DNA of 64,000 nucleotides from assembly GCF_000378945.1 (NCBI RefSeq), contig NZ_KB900539.1, positions 2,561,234 through 2,625,233 of the forward strand, written 5' to 3'. The notes beneath the pieces are model-generated. The model did not search any database. It was given only the letters and a program-made list of their open reading frames with translations, and was not told the DNA's origin. Positions within the stretch are counted from its first letter, which is position 1. Every line of letters begins with the position of its first letter. The translations under genes and the position numbers were made by a program. Below are positions 26,207-35,116 of this stretch, piece by piece. The DNA is from Methyloversatilis universalis EHg5 (GTDB lineage Bacteria > Pseudomonadota > Gammaproteobacteria > Burkholderiales > Rhodocyclaceae).

Positions 26207-26911
26207 TCAGTCGCGGAAGGAGCGCCAGCCGCTGATCATGGTCGAAATGATGCTCTGGCGGCTCATGATGTCTTCGCGCAGCGCGGCATACACATGCACG
26301 AAGATGAAGCTGAGCAGCACCCACAGGCCCAGCCGGTGCAGGCTGTGCACGGTCTGGCTGTCGCCGAGGGCGACCAGCACCCAGCCGAACAGCAGATCGC
26401 TCCAGTGACCGTGGCCGGCCCCTTCGCTGTACAGCGCGAAGCCGGTGGCGATCATGAACAGGCTGCCCAGCACGAACAGGAAGAACATCATGACCGCGGC
26501 CAGCGGGTTGTGGCCGGTGTATTTCTTCGGCCGGTCTTCGAGGAAGAAGTACCAGCGCAGTTCGAACATGACTTCGCTCCACCAGGCGCCGTTGAACAGC
26601 GGCGGCAGGAAGATCTGCCGCGCATGCTCGTTGCCGACGAAGGCCCAGTAGATGCGGCCGGCGAAAGCCACCGCCAGCACATAGCCGGCGGCGAAGTGGG
26701 CGAAGCGCACATAGCCCATCAGATACATGTCCGGATCGTTGCCCGGCAGCATCAGGAAGGGCTTGCCGATGAAGTAGCCGGTGGCCATCAGCACCGTCAT
26801 CGCCAGCACGGTCACCCAGTGCCACAGGCGCACCGGCGCCTGATAGACATAGACCGAATGCAAAGTGCGACCCTGCTGCGCGACGTGATGCATCTGTTCG
26901 TGTGAAAGCAT
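26207..26911 (-). CDS. HupC/HyaC-like b-type cytochrome
   Basis: A 234-residue inner-membrane cytochrome b with four spans. It starts like Ni/Fe-hydrogenase b subunits (VYVYQAPVRLWHWVTVLAM), and haem-ligand histidines lie in RLWHW, VRFAHFAAGY, HSLHRLGLW and FIFVHVYAAL. It matches the HupC/HyaC family, but no hydrogenase subunits are nearby. It may serve another periplasmic dehydrogenase or the c-type lipoprotein next door. It shares direction with the downstream chemoreceptor-like gene 40 bases away. Confidence 0.85.
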   Translation of the reverse strand: MLSHEQMHHVAQQGRTLHSVYVYQAPVRLWHWVTVLAMTVLMATGYFIGKPFLMLPGNDPDMYLMGYVRFAHFAAGYVLAVAFAGRIYWAFVGNEHARQIFLPPLFNGAWWSEVMFELRWYFFLEDRPKKYTGHNPLAAVMMFFLFVLGSLFMIATGFALYSEGAGHGHWSDLLFGWVLVALGDSQTVHSLHRLGLWVLLSFIFVHVYAALREDIMSRQSIISTMISGWRSFRD

Positions 26912-26951
26912 GTTCTCCCCCTTCCCGTGGATTCTCTGCCGGTCGGCCGGC

Positions 26952-28628
26952 TCAGGCGGCCAGCATCATGTCGGCCGGCACGCCGGCACGCAGCGTGCCC
27001 CAGTTGCGTCCGCCACGACGCATCGGCAGCGCGATGTCGAAGTACAGCGTGCCGTCGTCGGCGGCGAAGGGCTGCATCAGCAGCGCACGGTCGCTGCCGG
27101 CGGCACGCTGCGCGATGTCGGCCGGCGCCGGGCACGCACCGCTGTGGCCCAGCACCTGACCGGACGGCGTGGTGACCAGCGCGTAGCGCAGCACGCTCAC
27201 CTCGCCGCGCAGCGCGCCGACCGCCCGCGTCACTTCAGGCAGCGGCACCGCGCGCGCGGCGCTGGCCGCCATTTCCTGGCCGTCGTCATCGACCGCCAGC
27301 GTCGGCGCACCGGCCACCGCGGCGCTGCACTGGTCGCGGTAGCGGCCGAGCACGCTTACGATGGATTCGAGCTGATCAGAGCCGACGCGGAAGGAGGCCG
27401 CCAGATCCTGGATGCGCTCGGTCGAGCGGCTCACCTTGCCCAGATTGCGCTCGCCGTCGAGCATGAGCCGCGCCACCCGGTCGCAGCCATCGTGGATGTC
27501 GCTCACCAGCGCGTGGATGCGCTCATTGCTGTCGCCCAGGCTGCGTATCGCATCGCCGGTGCGGGCGATGCGTTCGCCCATTACTTCGTACTCGCCCACC
27601 ATGTCGCCGAAGCGGCCGGACACCACGCGCACCGCCTGACCGGTGGCCATGATGTGGTCGCGGATGTCGTCGGTTTCGGCGCGGGTGCCGGCCACCAGCC
27701 TGTTCATGCGGTCGATGTTCTGGCCCACGTTTTCGGTCGCCACCTTCACCTGCTCGGCCAGCGAACGCACCTCGTCAGCCACCACCGCGAAGCTGCGGCC
27801 ATTCTCGCCAGCGCGCGACGCCTCGATCGAGGCGTTCAGCGCCAGCAGATTGGTCTGATCTGAAATGGTGCTGATGATCTGCACCACCTGACCGATTTCA
27901 GCCGACTGGTCGTGCAGCTGCTGCACCGTGCGTTCGAAGGCGGCGACCCGGGTTTCGAACTGGTCGACCCGGCGGGCGGCGGCCTGCAGTTCTTCCAGCG
28001 ACAGCCGTGCGGCATCGATGTGGCGCCGGGTGGCCTGGTCGAGGTCGGCCGCGTGCTGACGCGCGCTGCCGACCGCGTCGCGCGTGGTGGTGCCGGCCAC
28101 GAACACCTGTTCGGCCAGTGCGCGCTGCGATTGCGCCAGCTCGGCGGTATCGCGCAGCGAGCGCGTCAGGTGGGCGGTGTGGCAGGCCGCGCCCAGCGTA
28201 CCGCGACGCACCCGGAACACCATGTCGCGCACCCGGCCGTCGCGTTCGGCGATGAGCTTGCTGATCGCCTTGACCGGCGAACTTTCGGGCAGCACGAACT
28301 GGCTGGACAGATCATTCACGTCGCGCCCGGTGTCGGCCAGCGCTTCGGCCATCTGCGCGATGGTGCGGTCCATCTGCCGGATGTAGAGCGCATCAGCGAA
28401 GGCGATCATCGCACCGGCGGCACAGGCCAGCAGCGCTGCGGCGCGCGGATTCACCCAGTCGAAGGCGGCGGCAACACCGAACAGCGCGAAGAACAGCGCA
28501 CAGAAGGCGAAACTGCCCATGCGCAGCGGCGTGGACCGGGTGAGGTCGACCGTACGCGCCGGCGGCGGTGCCTGGTCGGCCAGCCCGTCGTCGAGCGAAC
28601 CGGCTTCCTGCTTGGAGTGCTTTGTCAT
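26952..28628 (-). CDS. Methyl-accepting chemotaxis-like protein with a C-terminal extension
   Basis: A 558-residue protein with two close spans (about residues 37-75), no real periplasmic domain, a helical linker and the signalling tip [40 protein letters not shown]. After the coiled coil it carries an unusual C-terminal domain of about 130 residues (from [16 protein letters not shown]) ending in [24 protein letters not shown], similar to a small sensory fold. Cytosolic sensing is likely. The ATG at 28628 is preceded by GGAGATAG. Confidence 0.82.
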   Translation of the reverse strand: MTKHSKQEAGSLDDGLADQAPPPARTVDLTRSTPLRMGSFAFCALFFALFGVAAAFDWVNPRAAALLACAAGAMIAFADALYIRQMDRTIAQMAEALADTGRDVNDLSSQFVLPESSPVKAISKLIAERDGRVRDMVFRVRRGTLGAACHTAHLTRSLRDTAELAQSQRALAEQVFVAGTTTRDAVGSARQHAADLDQATRRHIDAARLSLEELQAAARRVDQFETRVAAFERTVQQLHDQSAEIGQVVQIISTISDQTNLLALNASIEASRAGENGRSFAVVADEVRSLAEQVKVATENVGQNIDRMNRLVAGTRAETDDIRDHIMATGQAVRVVSGRFGDMVGEYEVMGERIARTGDAIRSLGDSNERIHALVSDIHDGCDRVARLMLDGERNLGKVSRSTERIQDLAASFRVGSDQLESIVSVLGRYRDQCSAAVAGAPTLAVDDDGQEMAASAARAVPLPEVTRAVGALRGEVSVLRYALVTTPSGQVLGHSGACPAPADIAQRAAGSDRALLMQPFAADDGTLYFDIALPMRRGGRNWGTLRAGVPADMMLAA

Positions 28629-28761
28629 CGGTCTATCTCCAGCGAGTTGTACGCGACACCGGCGTGCGATGTCGCAGCGGAATGTCGCCTGCGGACTGCG
28701 TCCCGGGTCAGGCAACGATCGACTTTACGGCGTCGCCGGATATCGCTTGAGCTGGAAAACC

Positions 28762-28780
28762 TGTCACCGAAATCGTGACA
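28762..28780. promoter_or_regulatory. Perfect inverted repeat, operator-like
   Basis: TGTCAC-N7-GTGACA, 134 bases upstream of the chemoreceptor-like gene (minus) and about 200 bases upstream of the SGNH gene (plus). Its symmetry suits a dimeric regulator such as a GntR or CRP-type protein. The rest of the 350-base region (28629-28979) shows no gene. Confidence 0.5.
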
Positions 28781-28979
28781 TATGGCGCACAGATGCGGCT
28801 TTCAGCGCATTCCAAAAACGCGCCGGAAGGATGACGAAAGGATGAATCGAACGGCCACACAAGGCGTCGGCAAGCGCTGGCGGAGTGCAGCCTTCATGCC
28901 GCGGGTATTTGCGCAACGCAGCACGCAGGCCGTGCCACACTGTCCGCCGCACTCATTTAATTTTTTGATGGAGCGCGCG

Positions 28980-29627
28980 ATGCAGCAAATACTGGTCTAC
29001 GCCGACTCGCTGTCCTGGGGCATCGTGCCCACCACCCGCCGCCGGCTGGACTTCGACCAGCGCTGGCCCGGTGTGCTGGAAAACGCGCTGAACGACGGCA
29101 CGCGCCGGGTGCGCGTGATCGAAGATTGTCTGAACGGCCGCCGCACCGTGTGGGACGACCCGTTCAAGCCGGGCCGCAACGGCCTGCAGGGCCTGGCGCA
29201 GCGCATCGAAATCCATTCGCCGCTGGCGCTGGTGGTGCTGATGCTGGGCACCAATGACTTCCAGTCCATGCATGCTCACAACGCCTGGCATTCGGCCCAG
29301 GGTACGGCGGCGCTGGTGCGGGCGATCCGCGAGGCGCCGATCGAGCCGGGCATGCCGGTACCGCCGGTGCTGGTGGTGGCGCCACCGCCGATCACCGCAC
29401 CGCGCGGGCCGATCGCGCCGAAGTTCGAAGGCGGCGAGCACAAGTGCGCCGGTCTGGCCGAGGCGCTGCGCGCGGTATGCGGCGAACTGGGCTGCGCCTT
29501 TTTCGATGCCGGCAGCGTCATCCACGCCAGCCCGCAGGACGGCGTACATGTCGATGCCGCCCAGCACGCCGAACTCGGGGCGGCGCTGGCGGCGCCGGTG
29601 GCGGCCCTGATCGCACAGGACCGCTGA
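28980..29627 (+). CDS. SGNH-family hydrolase (arylesterase-like)
   Basis: A 215-residue cytosolic esterase of the SGNH superfamily. Block I is YADSLSWG with the nucleophile Ser, block III is MLGTNDF with the oxyanion Asn, and block V is DGVHVD with the catalytic Asp and His. The family hydrolyses small esters and thioesters. The ATG at 28980 follows GGAG by 7 bases; the ATG at 28968 is also possible. No signal peptide. Confidence 0.88.
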   Translation: MQQILVYADSLSWGIVPTTRRRLDFDQRWPGVLENALNDGTRRVRVIEDCLNGRRTVWDDPFKPGRNGLQGLAQRIEIHSPLALVVLMLGTNDFQSMHAHNAWHSAQGTAALVRAIREAPIEPGMPVPPVLVVAPPPITAPRGPIAPKFEGGEHKCAGLAEALRAVCGELGCAFFDAGSVIHASPQDGVHVDAAQHAELGAALAAPVAALIAQDR

Positions 29628-29633
29628 CGCAGA

Positions 29634-30260
29634 TCAGCCCTCGCGCCGCACGCGGAAGCGGGCACCGGCGGCGATCAGGCCAAGCCCCGCAAGAAACAGC
29701 GCGCCGGTGGCGGGCTCCGGCACCGCCGGCAGCGCGGCCAGCGGCGTGGCACGGTAGGTGAAGTTGTCGAACGCCAGATGGTCCCAGTCGTCGCCGCCCT
29801 GACGGAAGGTGATCGCCATGTAGTCGATCGGGCCGCTGTAGCCGGTGCTCATGAAGGTGTGGGTGGCGGTGAAGCGCATGCGGTTCTGCGAATCCGCGCG
29901 GCCGTCGAACACCACCTGCCCGTCGTTCGACAGCACGAAGTAGAACGAGCCGTTGGCGTCCGCGCCGCGGCGGCTCCAGAAATCCGCGCCGTCGAACCAG
30001 AAATCAGCGCCATCGACACGACGTAGCGAGATCGCCGTACCGGCGAAGGCCACGAAGGCGTCGGACGGCGCCGAAGCAAGCGTCATCGCATAAACGCTGC
30101 TGCCCCACTGGAAGCCGCCGTAACCCTGGGGCATCTGGATGCCGCCGCTGATCGGCGCCAGGTCGTTGAAATCAAGCGTGCCGGCGAGCGGCGCGGCCTG
30201 TACGGCCTGCGCAGCACACAGCACGGCGGCAAGGGTGAGGCAATGACGGGCATGCATCAT
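29634..30260 (-). CDS. PEP-CTERM protein 3
   Basis: A 208-residue exported protein with signal peptide and tail VPEPATGALFLAGLGLIAAGARF...RREG. The body starts FNDLAPISGGIQMPQGYGGFQWG, a pattern seen in PEP-CTERM proteins with a concanavalin-like beta-sandwich, and has VYAMTLASAPSDAFVAFAG. No catalytic motif. It converges on the SGNH hydrolase gene with 6 bases between. Confidence 0.85.
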   Translation of the reverse strand: MMHARHCLTLAAVLCAAQAVQAAPLAGTLDFNDLAPISGGIQMPQGYGGFQWGSSVYAMTLASAPSDAFVAFAGTAISLRRVDGADFWFDGADFWSRRGADANGSFYFVLSNDGQVVFDGRADSQNRMRFTATHTFMSTGYSGPIDYMAITFRQGGDDWDHLAFDNFTYRATPLAALPAVPEPATGALFLAGLGLIAAGARFRVRREG

Positions 30261-30290
30261 CGGATCCGGTGTGTGAAATGAAATGGGCTA

Positions 30291-30311
30291 CCCGGGCGCC
30301 GGGCGCCCGGG
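30291..30311. terminator. Strong GC hairpin between two PEP-CTERM genes
   Basis: CCCGGGCGC and GCGCCCGGG pair around CGG, a 9-bp perfect stem. It lies 20 bases past the stop of the upstream minus-strand gene. No T-run follows, so it may act with Rho or as an mRNA end-protecting structure. Confidence 0.5.
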
Positions 30312-30330
30312 ACGGGAATGCGCCTGCGCT

Positions 30331-31404
30331 TCAGGGCAGACGGCGGCGGCCGATCAGGCCGAGCAGACCGAGCAGACCGAGGCCGGCCAGCATGCTCATC
30401 CAGGTGGAGGCCTCGGGCACCGGTGCGGCTGCGGCAAGATTGGCCGCCGCCATCTGGGAGCCGACGTAGCGGCCGATCTCCCACTCTTCCGGCGTATCGC
30501 AATCGACTGCGCACAGCGCCTCGTGGTTTTCGGCGTCGTACTGGCCGAGATACTCGTAGAACTCGTAGCGGCGGATGATGGATTTCCTGTCGCCGAATTC
30601 GGCCAGGGGCTGTTCCAGCACCAGTTCATCGCCTTCGCCGCCATTCTTGTCGGCCGGCAGGGCCTGGAAGATGCGCCATTCGATCTCGGTTTCGGACTGT
30701 TCGCGCGGCACCACATTGTTGTCGCTGAGCAGTTCGCCCAGTTCGACCTCACGCTCGATTTCGGTGGTGAACACCTTCACCCACTGGGCTTCGCCGTACT
30801 GGTCACGGTTCCGCGCCTGCTCCGGCACGATGACCGCCTGCACCACCGGCGGCGCCACCGGGTCAGCGGCAGGCACCACATTCCAGACCGGTGCGGCGAT
30901 CGGGACATTGCCGCCAACCGCCGACAGCAGGCCGGTCGACACGTCACCGCGCAGCCAGCGGTAGTAGGTCTGGGTGGCGTTCTGGTTCAGCCCGAGGCCG
31001 AAATGCTCGCAACCGCTGTTCGCGTAACCCGCACCACCGGTCACACAGGAGTGGCCGTCGGTCGGCGACATGAGCGTGGGCACCGGGGTGGCCGACAGGA
31101 AGCGGCTGGCTACGCTGTCGAAACTGCTGCGGTAGCGCACGAACACGCCGCCGGCGAAATCCTCCATCACCGGCGTGCCGTAACGGTGCCAGTCGCCGCC
31201 GAAGGTGTACGAAATGTCGGCACTCGATATGCCGTGCAGTTCGATCTCGAAACCGTGAGTTTCCGCGCCGGTGTCGTTATAGACATCGAAATTGCTGAGG
31301 CTGCCATACATCACCGGCGTTGCCTGGGCCGCACCGATGCCTGCCGCGCACAACGCCAGGCACAGGCTGGTGCGGATGAAGGTCTGCCCGCTTACGTATT
31401 TCAT
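30331..31404 (-). CDS. PEP-CTERM-like protein 4 with variant sorting motif
   Basis: A 357-residue exported protein. The signal peptide runs to about residue 29 (GIGAAQATP). The tail is VPEASTWMSMLAGLGLLGLLGLIGRRRLP, so the signature is VPEA rather than VPEP while the helix and Arg cluster are intact. The body holds an acidic central region (EIEREVELGELLSDNN; KNGGEGDELVLEQ) and Cys pairs. AGGGAG 8 bases before the ATG fixes the start. I do not recognise the body. Confidence 0.8.
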   Translation of the reverse strand: MKYVSGQTFIRTSLCLALCAAGIGAAQATPVMYGSLSNFDVYNDTGAETHGFEIELHGISSADISYTFGGDWHRYGTPVMEDFAGGVFVRYRSSFDSVASRFLSATPVPTLMSPTDGHSCVTGGAGYANSGCEHFGLGLNQNATQTYYRWLRGDVSTGLLSAVGGNVPIAAPVWNVVPAADPVAPPVVQAVIVPEQARNRDQYGEAQWVKVFTTEIEREVELGELLSDNNVVPREQSETEIEWRIFQALPADKNGGEGDELVLEQPLAEFGDRKSIIRRYEFYEYLGQYDAENHEALCAVDCDTPEEWEIGRYVGSQMAAANLAAAAPVPEASTWMSMLAGLGLLGLLGLIGRRRLP

Positions 31405-31485
31405 TGTTCGCTCCCTAGTCTTGTCGTGTGACCGGCACCGGCGGCGCCCGCAAAGCACGGTAAATCCGCGGCATCACAATTGAGG

Positions 31486-31531
31486 GAAATAATCCCACAA
31501 ACAGAGACTACATCAGACGTGGGATTTTTTC
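31486..31531. promoter_or_regulatory. Inverted pair of the GTGGGAT-N2-TTTC motif
   Basis: GAAATAATCCCAC (31486-31498) and GTGGGATTTTTTC (31519-31531) face each other across 20 bases, upstream of PEP-CTERM gene 4. The same 13-base motif occurs upstream of both DUF6502 genes. It looks like a binding site for a common regulator. Confidence 0.5.
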
Positions 31532-31581
31532 CACCTCGCCTGACGAAACAGGAGGATCGAACGACGCCGCCGACCGGAAGG

Positions 31582-32355
31582 TCAGAACATGCGCCCGACA
31601 ATGAGGCCCGAGCCCCAGTCAGGGCTGGCGTCGGAGAAGCCGGTGATGGCGTAGATCTGCGCCTTCCACTGGTCGCTGAAGCGGTGCGAGGCGAACAGCG
31701 TGATTTCGCTGATTTCGTCGGAGCTGGGTCGCAGACGCTGACGCCAGTCATAGCTCAGCCCCACCGTGGTGGTCGCGCCCACCTTGTGGGCCAGACCGAT
31801 GGACGCGAACACCGGATTGCGGAAATCGATGCCGTCAGGATCGCCCATGCGCTTGTAGCCCACGGTGCCGAACAGCGATGCCGGCCCGATGCTGCGATAG
31901 ACGTCGGCCTGCACGGTGAAGTCAGCCTTGCCGGTGCCCAGACCGTGCGATTCGCTGCCGGTCTGCAGTTTCACCTTGCCGCCGAGGTCGAGCACCCAGC
32001 CGCCGGATTCGAACACCGTGTAGCTCGCACCGGCGACGATGTCGCCCAGACCGGATTCGGTGCTGCGACGATTGCCCGCCGGATTGCCCACGGTCACCCG
32101 GTCACTGCCCGAGCCGACCACGCCACCTGGCCCGCGTATGCTTACCCAGGGCACGGTGAGCCTGAAGGTCCAGTCACCGGTTTCGTACTTGCCGATCACC
32201 GGCACGTAGACCGTGTCGGTCTTCTGTGTGCCACCGTACTTGCCGCTGCTGAAATCCAGCCCGCTGCTCAGCGTGAAACTGCCTTCGGCATGTGCCGCGG
32301 TCGCCACCAGCAGCAGCCCGGCGACCGCGGTCGCCCCTGTCTTCACGTACTTCAT
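31582..32355 (-). CDS. Outer-membrane beta-barrel protein (transporter-like)
   Basis: A 257-residue protein with a signal peptide (AHAEGSF) and alternating beta strands ending in F (LIVGRMF), the mark of an outer-membrane barrel. The segments SGLDFSSGKYGG and IPVIGKYETGDWTFRLTVPWVSIRG-like pattern resemble the Phenol_MetA_deg/transporter family. It starts 37 bases after the DUF5666 gene stop, with GGGGAGAG upstream, so it is probably in that operon. Confidence 0.75.
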   Translation of the reverse strand: MKYVKTGATAVAGLLLVATAAHAEGSFTLSSGLDFSSGKYGGTQKTDTVYVPVIGKYETGDWTFRLTVPWVSIRGPGGVVGSGSDRVTVGNPAGNRRSTESGLGDIVAGASYTVFESGGWVLDLGGKVKLQTGSESHGLGTGKADFTVQADVYRSIGPASLFGTVGYKRMGDPDGIDFRNPVFASIGLAHKVGATTTVGLSYDWRQRLRPSSDEISEITLFASHRFSDQWKAQIYAITGFSDASPDWGSGLIVGRMF

Positions 32356-32392
32356 GCGCTCTCCCCGTCCGGACCCTGCTGTCCGGCGTACT

Positions 32393-34153
32393 TCAACGTT
32401 CGATCTTCTCGACTTTCTCAAGCTTCTCGATCTTTTCTGGCTTCTCGACCTTCTCGGGTTTTTCGATCCTTTCCACCCGCTCGATCTTCTCTATCTTTTC
32501 TACCTTCTCCACCTTCTCGACCTTTTCTACTTTCTCGACCTTCTCCACTTTTTCGATCTTCTCGATCTTCTCCACTTTCTCAGCCTTCTCTACCTTCTCA
32601 GGCTTCTCGATCCTCTCGGCTTTCTCCACCTTCTCGACCGCTTCGATCTTTTCCGGACGTTCGGTCCTTTCCGTCTTGTCCGTCACCTCGACACGGTCAA
32701 TCTTTACCGCCTGTTCCTTCCCGCGTTCAGACAGCGTGTCCTCCGGTTTTTCCCCCTGTCTGTCGTCCTGCCTCTGCACGCGCCCGGCGGCTTCGCCGCT
32801 CTTTTCCGCCTCGCGACGGCCGGTGGCATTCGATGTCGTGCGCAGGCGCTCACTGCGGGACGACAGGGTGTCCAGCCCCTGCGGCACGTCGGCGTCCACC
32901 TTGTCGGCGCGCAGCACGCCCTGCTCGATGCGCCCGGTGATGCGCACGCGCTGATTGTCCAGCCGCGCGCCAGGCACCGTCCCCTCCGGTGCCACACCTG
33001 CGGCGGCCCTGACCGGCAGCGCGCCCGCCTTCAGGGTGCCGTCGGCGAGCGATCCGCTGGCCAGCGCCTCGATCACCACTTTCTGCGCACGATCGGCGAA
33101 ACGCAGCGTGGGGTCGGCCGCCACTGCACGCACCACCAACGCCTGCCCGTTCCACTGGCCCTTCACCAGCGCCGCGCCCTGCTCGCCAGGCACACCAGTC
33201 GAGCCGTTTGCCAGCGCATTCGCACCACGCACCGCCATGCCATTCATTCGGGTGGTCGCGCCGGCACCCGACTGCAGCACACCGATGGCGGACGCTTCGG
33301 TCAGACCGGGCGCGGCGTCGATGCGCGAGGCCTGGATGCCGCCTGCGGCGTTGCGCAAACCGCTCACCTTCACCATCTGGCCCGGTGCCAGCGCCTGGCC
33401 GCCGCCAATCCGCGCACCCGGCATCAGGCCGACCGGCTGGCCCATCACCGAATAACCGCCGCCCTGCGTGCGACCGAGCGGGCCTTCGAGCACATGGACG
33501 ATGGCAACATCGCGCGCCCGGAATCCGCCGCCCGGCGCAGGTACGGCCTCGATCGACACGATCTGGCCGACGGCCAGCTTGCCGGCATCGGCCGAGCGAC
33601 CGTTCTCGCTGACCGGTGTCGCGGCGTCGTACTCGACGTGCACGCCATTGACGCAGACCGACGCGAAACCGGTGATGACGCCGACGATGCCGACCGTCTG
33701 GTCGCCGGCGAGCCCGATGCCGGTGCCGCCTATGCCGCCGCTCCCACCCTCACCGCCGTCGCCCGGCGAGCGTCCGGTACCGCCGACGCCACCGGTCGCA
33801 TCGGCACGCTGTCCGGTCCCGCCCATGCCGCCCGGTGACTGAACGGTGGAACCGGTTCCACCCATGCCACCGGGGCCGGCCGCCTGCGCACCGGTTCCGC
33901 CCAGTCCGCCCTGTCCCTGCGCCTGCACGCCGGTGCCTCCGGTTCCACCGGTCGGCGCCGCACCGCTCACGCCGGTACCGCCGATGCCGCCTTCTCCGCC
34001 CTCGCCTGGCGCGCGACCGGTTCCGCTCACGCCACCCCCAGCCGCCGGAATGCGCGGATCGCGGCCATCGAGCTCGGGGTCGAGGCAGGCCGGCGCAGCC
34101 AGCGCCAGTCCGGCCTGCATGAAGATGAGGAAGGTCAGCAGGCGGGACAGCAT
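32393..34153 (-). CDS. DUF5666 protein with Gly-rich head and long VEK-repeat tail
   Basis: A 586-residue exported protein. After the signal peptide come about 130 residues of GGTG repeats, then DUF5666 repeats (GVITGFASVCVNGVHVEYDA...LAVGQIVSIEA; PGQMVKVSGLRN; DNQRVRITGRIE), a small beta-barrel fold. The last 150 residues are highly charged and end in 87 residues of tandem VEK, IEK and PEK triplets. The tail may be a single alpha helix or a coiled coil. Function unknown. It lies two bases after a DUF6502 gene and is a paralogue of the gene at 35117, which has no repeat tail. Confidence 0.8.
   Translation of the reverse strand: MLSRLLTFLIFMQAGLALAAPACLDPELDGRDPRIPAAGGGVSGTGRAPGEGGEGGIGGTGVSGAAPTGGTGGTGVQAQGQGGLGGTGAQAAGPGGMGGTGSTVQSPGGMGGTGQRADATGGVGGTGRSPGDGGEGGSGGIGGTGIGLAGDQTVGIVGVITGFASVCVNGVHVEYDAATPVSENGRSADAGKLAVGQIVSIEAVPAPGGGFRARDVAIVHVLEGPLGRTQGGGYSVMGQPVGLMPGARIGGGQALAPGQMVKVSGLRNAAGGIQASRIDAAPGLTEASAIGVLQSGAGATTRMNGMAVRGANALANGSTGVPGEQGAALVKGQWNGQALVVRAVAADPTLRFADRAQKVVIEALASGSLADGTLKAGALPVRAAAGVAPEGTVPGARLDNQRVRITGRIEQGVLRADKVDADVPQGLDTLSSRSERLRTTSNATGRREAEKSGEAAGRVQRQDDRQGEKPEDTLSERGKEQAVKIDRVEVTDKTERTERPEKIEAVEKVEKAERIEKPEKVEKAEKVEKIEKIEKVEKVEKVEKVEKVEKVEKIEKIERVERIEKPEKVEKPEKIEKLEKVEKIER
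32396..32656 (-). repeat. Triplet-peptide repeat region (VEK/IEK/PEK)
   Basis: A 261-base stretch encoding about 29 tandem three-residue units of the form (V/I/P/A)-E-K. The DNA repeats a 9-base unit with wobble differences (GAC/GAT, CTT/TTT), so the codons have diverged while the peptide stayed. It is prone to slippage and length change. Confidence 0.85.
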
Positions 34154-34155
34154 GG

Positions 34156-34980
34156 TCAGTCTCGCTCCTGGCCGTCGGCCACAGAGGCGTGGAAATAGAT
34201 GCCGAAAGTGAAGCGGCGGGCATCGCCCTCGTCCGGCCCCGGCGCCGCTGCGTGCGCCGCCTCGGCATTGAGCGCCTGCAGCGCCTGCATGCCCAGCGCG
34301 GACGCGCGCACGCGCAGCGCAGCCACCGCCTCCGGCGACAGCCGCCGGTAATGCACGCTGCGTTCGAACCAGGGGTCAGGCCGGCCCAGCGTGTTGTCCA
34401 CTGCAGCCATCGCGTGGTCGCCGACATGCAGCGCGAGATAGCTCAATTTTTCGTCGAAACCGCTCTGCGGCACGAAAGCGGCGGTGTTGAGCACCACCTC
34501 GTCGGCTTCGTTCAGATGCACCACACCCAGACGCAGCCATTCGTCCAGCACCGGGCGGGCACGGATGTCACGGGACACCGAAGCCACCAGCGCGTCGAAC
34601 GAACAGTCGCCCCCGGCACTGGCCAGCCGCGGCAGCGCGCGCGGGCGACCCTGTGCATCCAGCCAGCGCCCGGCGGTGGTCCACAGGCTCACCAGCTGCG
34701 CGCCCAGCGACACCGTGCGCGGCAGCGCCGCACCGGCGTCCGGCAACGCGCGCAGCCGCTTCACGTCCTTGCGATGTACCCCGGTCAGCAGGCTCACCCG
34801 GCTGTCGGTCGATGCGCCGCCCGGCCCGCTGTCTTCCAGCGCGACCTGAACATAGACGCGCTTGAGCAGTTCGATCGCCAGCGGCAGCGTGACGCCGCGC
34901 GACAGCATGAGCCGGACGAGCGGGCGCAGCACGGTACGTACCGCGGAAGTCAGCAGATCCGGAATACCGGCGTCGGTCAT
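34156..34980 (-). CDS. DUF6502 family protein, copy A
   Basis: A 274-residue soluble protein. The core RTVLRPLVRLMLSRGVTLPLAIELLKRVYVQVAL is followed by DSRVSLLTGVHRKDVKRLRA, which reads like a helix-turn-helix, so a DNA-binding role is possible. Later parts (LSYLALHVGDHAMAAVDNTLG) are helical. This matches proteins listed as DUF6502. It precedes DUF5666 copy A by two bases. The ATG at 34980 was chosen over an upstream frame start. The family function is unknown. Confidence 0.75.
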   Translation of the reverse strand: MTDAGIPDLLTSAVRTVLRPLVRLMLSRGVTLPLAIELLKRVYVQVALEDSGPGGASTDSRVSLLTGVHRKDVKRLRALPDAGAALPRTVSLGAQLVSLWTTAGRWLDAQGRPRALPRLASAGGDCSFDALVASVSRDIRARPVLDEWLRLGVVHLNEADEVVLNTAAFVPQSGFDEKLSYLALHVGDHAMAAVDNTLGRPDPWFERSVHYRRLSPEAVAALRVRASALGMQALQALNAEAAHAAAPGPDEGDARRFTFGIYFHASVADGQERD

Positions 34981-35011
34981 GAAACGCTCTGGATGGGCCA
35001 CAAAAGTGAGT

Positions 35012-35024
35012 GAAATTATCCCAC
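35012..35024 (-). promoter_or_regulatory. GTGGGATAATTTC motif upstream of DUF6502 copy A
   Basis: Reads GTGGGATAATTTC on the minus strand, 31 bases before the ATG. GATAAT could also be a -10 box. The same motif precedes copy B at a similar distance and occurs twice at 31486-31531. Confidence 0.55.
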
Positions 35025-35116
35025 GTTTTGAGACCACCGAACGCTTCGCCGCGAAGCGGGCCACCTTTCACTGGAAAAGCAGGCTGCCAATGAAGCAACG
35101 AGGCAACGAGGCGCGA

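Noticed and set aside
32396-32656. CRISPR or iteron array
   Set aside because: The repeat is a coding triplet in frame with the DUF5666 gene, without spacers.
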